26,323 nucleotides of DNA, from positions 1-26,323 of IMG/VR virus record IMGVR_UViG_3300034073_002909. One strand, 5' to 3'. The first letter of the stretch is position 1. Each line of letters opens with the position of its first letter. This document shows, one piece after another, positions 19,729 to 26,323 of the stretch. A program made the translations under genes and the position numbers. Origin of the DNA: a virus. Below the pieces are notes generated by a model. That model was given only the letters and a program-made list of their open reading frames with translations, was not told the DNA's origin and did not search any database.

Positions 19729-19928
19729 TTCCGCCTCCACTCGCCGCACCACTCACCATTCCCGGTGAGAGGCCACACAGCGATCATTGCCAGACTCAGG
19801 CTGTGCTCGGTGTGCACCGACACCACGGGCGCATGACGCCGGCAGCGGCCGATACTGCCCGGGGTTCCCTCCAGTTCCCCCATCCAGTCCCACCATCGGC
19901 AGTCGCCGCATCTATCTTTTCTATTCAA
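19725..19928 (-). CDS. Cys-rich small protein, probable zinc-binding
   Basis: 67 residues from a TTG at 19928 that has GGAG seven bases upstream; a GTG at 19967 is an alternative. Cys pattern: C-G-D-C-R-W-W, G-R-C-R-R-H-A-P, and E-W-C-G-E-W near the end, a layout (C-G-D-C-R-x-W...C-R-R-x-A-P...W-P-x-T...W-C-G-E) widespread in small phage proteins. Likely binds zinc. First gene of the leftward mini-operon that diverges from the primase gene. Confidence 0.72.
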   Translation of the reverse strand: MNRKDRCGDCRWWDWMGELEGTPGSIGRCRRHAPVVSVHTEHSLSLAMIAVWPLTGNGEWCGEWRRK

Positions 19929-19992
19929 GGGTGTGCTCCAAAAGCAACGACTCGCATAGCGTACCACAAAATTCAGGTGCTACCGTAACGGC
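19929..19992. promoter_or_regulatory. divergent control region with an origin-type GTAACGG word
   Basis: 64 bp between the leftward Cys-rich gene and the rightward primase gene. It contains GTAACGG at 19985-19991, two bases before the primase ATG. The same word recurs in the repeat region after the primase gene (23.7-23.9 kb). That suggests the initiator protein, or another GTAACGG-binding factor, may control its own gene. No convincing -35/-10 pair was found. Confidence 0.4.
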
Positions 19993-22900
19993 ATGATTGA
20001 TTTCGACGCTGCCAACGCCTTCGTCCTCGCCCTCGGCAAAGACCCAGGCTCCATCAGGCTTCGTGGCTTCTACCCCGCCGGCCATCCCCTCAAGGACTCC
20101 GACTCCGGCCGCAAGTCCGGCCCCGATCGCAACACCATCACCCGCTGGCAATCTGAAGGCCGGGGCGTCTACATCGTCATCAATGACGGCGGCGACACCG
20201 ATGCCGACATCACCGCCTGTCGCGCCTTCTTCGCCGAATGGGACGACCGCCCCAAGGACTGGCAGGTCACCGCATGGCAAGAGTTCAACCTCCCAGAGCC
20301 CACCATCCAGGTCGACACCGGCGGCAAATCCATCCACAACTACTGGGTGCTCTCAGAACCGGTCTCACCTGAGACATGGAAACCCATCCAGACCCGCCTC
20401 CTCGACTACCTCGAGGCCGACACAAAACTTAAAAACCCTTCCCGTGTCATGCGCCTGCCCGGTGCCATGCACATGGACAAGAACGGCACCCCAGACGGCC
20501 GCACCGACATCATCCACACCTCTGACAACCACTACACCGCCGAAGATTTCGCCGCATTCCTCCCCTCAGAGCAGCAGCTCTACGAGCCCGCGAAATTCAC
20601 CGACTTCCCCTCCGCCTCCACACCCGATGAAATCCGCGACGCTCTTGCCTGCATTCCACCACGCAAGCCCGGCACCAACACCTACGACATCTACCGCAAC
20701 ATCCTCTGGGGCCTCATAAAGGCAACCGGCAACGAAGACGAAGCAATATCCCTAATGCAATCCCACTCCCCTGAGTGGAAGGGCATCCAGCAGGTCGCAC
20801 GCTCTGGTGGCGCACGCGTCAACGAATCCACCTTCTGGTACTGGGCCAAGCACTACGGCTACAAGCGCAAACGGCCCGTCCGCGACCTCCCGCCACTCAC
20901 ACCACCACCACCGGCAGCCGGCGCCGCACCCGCCGACGACACACCCTTCCGCTGTCTCGGCTTCAACCGCAACAACTTCTATTACATGCCCAACCGTGGC
21001 GGCCAGGTCATCGAGCTCTCGGCCGGGGCCCACACCAAGAACAACCTCATGACCCTCGCCCCACTCACCTGGTGGGCCACCCTCTTCCAAACTGAAAAAG
21101 GCGCCATCGACTGGGACTCAGCAGTCAACTCCCTCATCGCACGCTGCCAAGCAACCGGCATCTACTCCCCTTCACTCGTGCGCGGTCGCGGCGCCTGGTG
21201 CGATGGCAATTCCGTCATCGTTCACCTCGGCAATCGACTCATCGCTGACGGCAAGCACATCCCAAAACCGCATCAATTCCAGTCCCGCTACTTCTACGAA
21301 AACAGCGAATCACTCGACGGCCCATCCGACACACCACTCTCAGACGAAGCCGCAACAGCACTCGCCAACATCTCCGAGCGCTTCTCCTGGGAGTCACCAG
21401 TCTCAGCCAACCTCCTCCTCGGCTGGATCGTTCTCGCGCCCGTTTGCGGTGCACTTTCCTGGCGGCCGCACATCTGGGTGACGGGAGCTGCTGGCTCGGG
21501 CAAGGCCCAACCACATTCAGCGAAAATCCTGACCCCCACAGGCTGGCGCACCATGGGCGACATTGCCGTGGGTGATCTCGTCTCCACTCCCGATAACGGC
21601 TTTGCTCGCGTTCGCGGCAAATTCCCTCAGGGCGCACAACCCACCTACAAGATCACCTTTGCCGATGGACGCTCCACTCGCGCCACGGGAGATCACCTAT
21701 GGAAGGTTCGTGTCAGTCACTCATGGCGTCTTCGCACGACCGAGGAAATGATCCAGATGCTGTCTACAGCGACTCGACAATCCAGAAGTCTCGCAATCCC
21801 ACTCTGCAAACCAATGACCGTCCGCAATGGGGGCGCAGCCTCCATGCTGCCGCTTCATCCCTATGCGCTCGGCATCATGCTGGGGGATGGCTCATTTACT
21901 GAAGATGGTGGCAATAACCTGACGGTATTCGATCCAGAAATTGTTGATCGAGCCCGAAAGCGCCTTGAGGGATCAGCCTTTAATTTCTTCGACACAAACG
22001 TCGAAGGCCGCTACCGCTTAGGTGATCTTTCTCGTTATGGTAAGCAAACCAGGAAGACCATTAAAGAGTTGAGACTATTGGGTACAAAGTCAGATACTAA
22101 ATTCATTCCAAGGGCTTACCTCGACGCATCTGTCGAGGATCGCCTTGAGCTTCTAAAGGGTCTTATGGACACCGATGGCACCTCCGGCACTGGAGGAAAT
22201 CTAAGTTACTGCACTGTCTCCGAGCAACTCCGTGATGACGTGGTTGAGCTTGTGCGTTCACTTGGCGGAATTGCAAATGTTGGCGTTAAAGCCTCCTTTT
22301 ACACTCATCATGGCGAACGTCGTCGAGGGAAGAAGGCTTTCATCATCAGCATTCGACTTCCGGATCCGACCGTCGCTTTCTCTCTGGAGCGCAAGCTCGC
22401 TCGTGTCTCTGCTGATCACCAATACGCCGACTGCCTTTATCTGAATGTTGTTTCGATCGAGCTAGACGAGCCAGAACAGTGCTCCTGTATTGCAATCGAC
22501 CACCCAGATCGCCTCTACGTCACCGACGACTTCGTTGTAACTCACAACACCACCGTCCTTCGTGACTTCATGCGTCCATTGCTCGGCGGCATCTTCAAAG
22601 CTGCAACCGGCGGCACCACCGAAGCCGGCATCCGTGGCGCCCTTCGCTCCGACGCCATTCCCGTTCTCTTTGACGAGTTCGAGCAGAACGAGCTCAAGGA
22701 CAAGTCCCTCGTCCAATCCGTCCTGGCCCTGGCCCGGGTCGCATCATCGGAAGGCGGACAGATCATCAAAGGCACCGCCACCGGTGGCACAGCGGCCTAC
22801 GACATCCGATCAATGTTCTGCTTCAGCTCCATCACCGTTGGCATCTTCCAGAAAGCCGACTTCGACCGCATCTGCGTCCTCTCCCTCGTCCCAGCCAAGG

Positions 22901-23589
22901 ACAAGCCCAAGGAGCACTGGGAGGCCCTGCGTCGCGAGATCACCCAACACTGCACCGAGGAGGTCGGTCGCATGCTGGTGGCCAGGACCATCAAGCACAT
23001 CCCGACCATCCGCAGCAACAGCAAGGTGTTCGCGTCGGTTCTGGCCGAGGCCTATGGCCAGCGGTTTGGTGACCAGAACGGGGCCCTGCTGGCTGGTGCG
23101 TGGAGCCTGATGCCCGCTGGCATGGGTGATCGGCTGGTGACGATCGAGGAGGCCCGGGAGTGGGTCGGTTCTATGGACATGAGCTCGAAGCAGGTCGACG
23201 AGACCGATGCTGATGAAAATAAGTGTCTTAATTACATCCTTCAGTATCTTCTGGGCGTAGGCGGAAGCAAAAAGATGTCAATCCTGGAGCTTGTTACCGA
23301 CTACGTTAAAGGAAGGCGAATTGTGTCGCATTCCAGTTTTGATGACGGTGAAAGCATCGATACGCTTATCGGTCGGTATGGCATTCGGGTGATTGATGAC
23401 ACACTCGTGATAGCTAATAACAACGCTAACCTGGCCTCTATCTTGCGCGATACGCCTTGGGCAAATAATGCTTTCAGGCAATCGCTGAAGCGAATTCCGG
23501 GTGCTTCCGCGTCGGCCAGTCCGGTGAGGTTTGCGGGTTCTGGTGTTAGCAGGGCAACTGTGATACCCCTTGCGACATTTCTTGAATAG
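19993..23589 (+). CDS. primase-ATPase replication protein interrupted by an intein
   Basis: 1198 residues, 850 after intein removal. Residues ~1-200 are an archaeo-eukaryotic-type (RepB-like) primase: F-F-A-E-W-D-D (acidic motif), V-D-T-G-G-K-S-I-H-N-Y-W (His motif), R-V-M-R-L-P-G-A. Residues ~215-290 look like a PriCT-2 linker. The helicase/ATPase domain has Walker A G-A-A-G-S-G-K|T-T, split by the intein at residues 505-852, and Walker B P-V-L-F-D-E-F-E near 890. The protein would unwind and prime at the phage origin. N-extein codon use is strongly C-ending, while the intein DNA is more even, consistent with separate ancestry. The repeat region follows directly. Confidence 0.88.
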   Translation: MIDFDAANAFVLALGKDPGSIRLRGFYPAGHPLKDSDSGRKSGPDRNTITRWQSEGRGVYIVINDGGDTDADITACRAFFAEWDDRPKDWQVTAWQEFNLPEPTIQVDTGGKSIHNYWVLSEPVSPETWKPIQTRLLDYLEADTKLKNPSRVMRLPGAMHMDKNGTPDGRTDIIHTSDNHYTAEDFAAFLPSEQQLYEPAKFTDFPSASTPDEIRDALACIPPRKPGTNTYDIYRNILWGLIKATGNEDEAISLMQSHSPEWKGIQQVARSGGARVNESTFWYWAKHYGYKRKRPVRDLPPLTPPPPAAGAAPADDTPFRCLGFNRNNFYYMPNRGGQVIELSAGAHTKNNLMTLAPLTWWATLFQTEKGAIDWDSAVNSLIARCQATGIYSPSLVRGRGAWCDGNSVIVHLGNRLIADGKHIPKPHQFQSRYFYENSESLDGPSDTPLSDEAATALANISERFSWESPVSANLLLGWIVLAPVCGALSWRPHIWVTGAAGSGKAQPHSAKILTPTGWRTMGDIAVGDLVSTPDNGFARVRGKFPQGAQPTYKITFADGRSTRATGDHLWKVRVSHSWRLRTTEEMIQMLSTATRQSRSLAIPLCKPMTVRNGGAASMLPLHPYALGIMLGDGSFTEDGGNNLTVFDPEIVDRARKRLEGSAFNFFDTNVEGRYRLGDLSRYGKQTRKTIKELRLLGTKSDTKFIPRAYLDASVEDRLELLKGLMDTDGTSGTGGNLSYCTVSEQLRDDVVELVRSLGGIANVGVKASFYTHHGERRRGKKAFIISIRLPDPTVAFSLERKLARVSADHQYADCLYLNVVSIELDEPEQCSCIAIDHPDRLYVTDDFVVTHNTTVLRDFMRPLLGGIFKAATGGTTEAGIRGALRSDAIPVLFDEFEQNELKDKSLVQSVLALARVASSEGGQIIKGTATGGTAAYDIRSMFCFSSITVGIFQKADFDRICVLSLVPAKDKPKEHWEALRREITQHCTEEVGRMLVARTIKHIPTIRSNSKVFASVLAEAYGQRFGDQNGALLAGAWSLMPAGMGDRLVTIEEAREWVGSMDMSSKQVDETDADENKCLNYILQYLLGVGGSKKMSILELVTDYVKGRRIVSHSSFDDGESIDTLIGRYGIRVIDDTLVIANNNANLASILRDTPWANNAFRQSLKRIPGASASASPVRFAGSGVSRATVIPLATFLE
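21505..22548 (+). other. class 3-type intein with LAGLIDADG endonuclease, in the Walker A loop
   Basis: 348 residues. It starts with Ala (A-Q-P-H-S-A-K-I-L-T-P-T-G-W), not Cys/Ser, and ends V-V-T-H-N before Thr. Block B is T-G-D-H-L-W (T61, H64, W66); block F is E-Q-C-S-C-I-A-I-D; block G has Thr before H-N. Trp at B:12, Cys at F:4 and Thr at G:5 are the published hallmark of class 3 inteins. Two DOD motifs, L-G-I-M-L-G-D-G (~122-129) and L-K-G-L-M-D-T-D-G (~215-225), keep their Asp residues, so the homing endonuclease may be active. Splicing restores G-S-G-K-T-T. Confidence 0.9.
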
Positions 23590-23608
23590 GTTAAGGACCT
23601 TTTTAACC
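23589..23608 (+). terminator. weak hairpin after the primase-ATPase gene
   Basis: GGTTAA (23589-23594) pairs with TTAACC (23603-23608) around GGACCTTT, starting at the stop codon. The stem is AT-rich and lacks a trailing T run, so it may only weakly terminate or protect the 3' end. Confidence 0.3.
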
Positions 23609-23648
23609 TCGCCCCAGGGTGTAACAGTTCCGGGGTTCAGTCTCAAAG

Positions 23649-23697
23649 TGAGACTCAGATGAGACAAGCGAGTCTCAAGGTGAGTCTCATGAGACTC
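23649..23697. repeat. TGAGACTC / GAGTCTCA repeat cluster
   Basis: Exact 8-mers at 23649-23656, 23670-23677, 23682-23689 and 23690-23697, in alternating orientations, the last two forming a back-to-back palindrome. A further copy lies at 24027-24034. The spacing and inversions suggest dimeric protein sites. Confidence 0.75.
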
Positions 23698-23702
23698 GGG
23701 CT

Positions 23703-23928
23703 GTAACGTTACGCCGTTACGCTTTTGTAACGGCAAAAATCCAGTCGTACCAAGGGTTGTTACGGTCGTAACGGTTGTAACGGTTTTCCAGCGGAAACAC
23801 CCCCATATATATCCATACCCCCCTACCCCCCTCCCCCTCTTACTACTTACCTATCTATATAGAGATATGGTGTTACAACGTTACAAGCCTTGCGCTGGAA
23901 GGGATCTCGGTGTAACGGTCACCGTTAC
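23703..23928. repeat. GTAACG/CGTTAC iteron-like words
   Basis: GTAACG at 23703, 23727, 23768, 23777 and 23912; CGTTAC at 23707, 23715, 23879 and 23923. Many are extended to TGTAACGG. The densest part, 23703-23782, has six copies in 80 bp. Relaxed GTTACA copies occur at about 23872 and 23942. Confidence 0.75.
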
Positions 23929-24006
23929 AGCCGTCTCTGGGTGTTACAACCCAGTGATTGCAAGGGTTCTTGGCGTTTCAAGCTGAAAAAGCCTTGGTAC
24001 GACTGG
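23741..24006. repeat. perfect 15-bp inverted repeat bracketing the origin core
   Basis: CCAGTCGTACCAAGG at 23741-23755 and its exact reverse complement CCTTGGTACGACTGG at 23992-24006, 236 bp apart. The arms enclose the C-rich/AT-rich stretch and the 19-bp palindrome. Could be recombinase or initiator sites or a large stem. Confidence 0.8.
23911..23929. repeat. 19-bp palindrome containing two iterons
   Basis: TGTAACGGT-C-ACCGTTACA, 9-bp perfect arms around one base. It joins one GTAACG and one CGTTAC word into a symmetric site, the best single candidate for a dimeric initiator or repressor. Confidence 0.8.
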
Positions 24007-24100
24007 GCTCTCACTGCTGTCGCACTGAGTCTCACGCTGAGACCCCTTCCAGCGCAATGGATCTCCCCACCAGAGGGGGTGCGGGGGGCAGAATTGGGGC

Positions 24101-25898
<1,798 letters not shown>

Positions 25899-26011
25899 CG
25901 GGGCTCAAAAAATTTTGGGACTTGCATAGGGTCGGTTTTTATAGTGTTTTTTCAAGATTTTATATACACAAGATCTCGGTGATTTATGGCGGCCAGCTCC
26001 TCGGCGCCGCC

Positions 26012-26025
26012 CCGCCGGCCGGCGG
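26012..26025. repeat. 14-bp perfect palindrome CCGCCGGCCGGCGG
   Basis: Fully self-complementary GC palindrome in an otherwise AT-rich stretch, flanked by GGCGCC. It could form a strong hairpin or be a protein-binding site. Nothing specific links it to a known factor. Confidence 0.6.
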
Positions 26026-26130
26026 AAGTGCTCGCGCACACACTATCCTTCTAGCAGGATATAACGGTAGCGTTTAGTATATTTTGCAATCGTACTTTTG
26101 CGCGATTGCTATATCGTCGCTGAGAGTTGA

Positions 26131-26184
26131 TAATATTTTGCAACATGCACGCTATAAGCCATCCGCGCAGATCGCAAAATATTA
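26131..26184. repeat. 11-bp inverted repeat TAATATTTTGC / GCAAAATATTA
   Basis: Arms at 26131-26141 and 26174-26184, 32 bp apart. A related ATATTTTGCAA word lies at 26079. Repetition of the same AT-rich word suggests a protein-binding cluster. Confidence 0.65.
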
Positions 26185-26224
26185 TTAACTTAACCGCTAC
26201 GATATATTTATATTTTGTCGATTT

Positions 26225-26323
26225 GCGACCGCCCCGGGTGGGGTGACCGCCTGCCGGTGGCGACCGCCCCGGGTGGGGTGACCGCCTGCCGGTGGCGACC
26301 GCCCCGGGTGGGGTGACCGCCTG
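26225..26323 (+). repeat. 35-bp GC-rich tandem repeats, about 2.8 copies, running off the window
   Basis: Units start at 26225, 26260 and 26295 and are identical in the part seen (GCGACCGCCCCGGGTGGGGT then GACCGCCTGCCGGTG). Each unit holds two degenerate half-units sharing GACCGCC, so it arose by an older duplication. The repeats stop at the window edge; more copies may follow. Could be a packaging or terminal repeat, a protein-binding array, or an assembly end. Confidence 0.8.

Larger units (their letters stand above)
23590..24100. other. non-coding repeat-rich region, candidate replication origin
   Basis: About 510 bp with no convincing gene, right after the primase-ATPase gene. It holds nine exact GTAACG/CGTTAC words (23703-23928), five TGAGACTC/GAGTCTCA words (four at 23649-23697, one at 24027), a 15-bp inverted repeat, a 19-bp palindrome and a C-rich then AT-rich stretch (23811-23870) that could melt. 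Iterons plus an AT-rich element beside the initiator gene is the usual architecture of a phage or plasmid origin. Origin function is inferred. Confidence 0.55.
25899..26224. other. AT-rich non-coding region with inverted repeats
   Basis: No supportable gene. It contains ATATTTTGCAA at 26079-26089, the TAATATTTTGC/GCAAAATATTA inverted repeat, a GCAATCG/CGATTGC hairpin (26086-26109), a 14-bp GC palindrome and several TATATTT runs. This looks like regulatory or replication-linked DNA, possibly a promoter region for genes beyond the window. Confidence 0.5.

Noticed and set aside
26225-26323. Tandem repeats resembling a CRISPR array
   Set aside because: The 35-bp units are directly adjacent with no variable spacers, and no cas genes are present.

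Overview
This window looks like part of a temperate, siphovirus-like cyanophage or prophage of a picocyanobacterial host (Synechococcus/Cyanobium type). That view rests on family resemblance: a repeat-built tail fibre, a flavin-dependent thymidylate synthase with a variant signature motif (ARTHRVGVS...QSGRY), a primase-ATPase of a cyanobacterial type, a tyrosine integrase, and many tiny proteins of kinds typical of cyanophage early operons. I see no rRNA, tRNA, CRISPR array or insertion sequence.

Layout. (1) 1-4.2 kb, rightward: the end of a central tail protein, a tail fibre, an HNH homing endonuclease, an integrase and small tail-region proteins. (2) 4.2-6.2 kb: a lysis cassette with two small membrane proteins (holin candidates) and a two-domain endolysin (GH24 lysozyme plus M15 peptidase). 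An antisense HNH gene sits inside it, and a perfect A AAA AAG slippery heptamer lies just before the stop of the second membrane protein. (3) 6.2-8.5 kb, rightward: dCTP deaminase, ThyX and small proteins, ending in another HNH gene. (4) 16.7 to 8.4 kb, leftward: a long operon of about 25 mostly tiny genes, many joined by ATGA/GTGA/TGATG stop-start overlaps. It begins with a RecE-like PD-(D/E)XK nuclease and an OB-fold or SSB-like group. It runs through small unknowns, an alpha-CTD-like protein and a zinc-ribbon/HTH protein, and ends with a deoxynucleotide kinase. (5) 16.7-18.5 kb, rightward from a compact symmetric divergent promoter: an SF2 helicase and a VRR-NUC nuclease. (6) 20.0 to 18.5 kb, leftward: a Cys-rich protein, an RlpA-like secreted protein, a DEDDh exonuclease and two small proteins. 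(7) 20.0-23.6 kb, rightward: an AEP-type primase-ATPase whose Walker A loop is split by a 348-aa intein. The intein has an Ala1 start, LAGLIDADG motifs and a complete class 3 (W-C-T) signature. (8) 23.6-24.1 kb: non-coding DNA with two families of short repeats and a 15-bp inverted repeat, the best candidate replication origin. (9) 24.1-25.9 kb: a tail-component-like protein, a stand-alone NAD+-ligase adenylation domain and an unknown. (10) 25.9-26.3 kb: AT-rich non-coding DNA ending in 35-bp GC-rich tandem repeats that run off the window.

How the genes fit together: Dcd, ThyX and the kinase would supply dTMP and other nucleotides. The RecE-like nuclease, OB-fold proteins, SF2 helicase, VRR-NUC and DEDDh exonuclease form a recombination/repair set. 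The primase-ATPase probably acts at the repeat-rich region just downstream, since a copy of the same GTAACGG word lies immediately upstream of its own start codon. The most unusual items are the class 3 intein, the possible -1 frameshift in the lysis cassette, the OB-less ligase domain, the alpha-CTD-like protein, the symmetric divergent operator and the two terminator hairpins that abut start codons.
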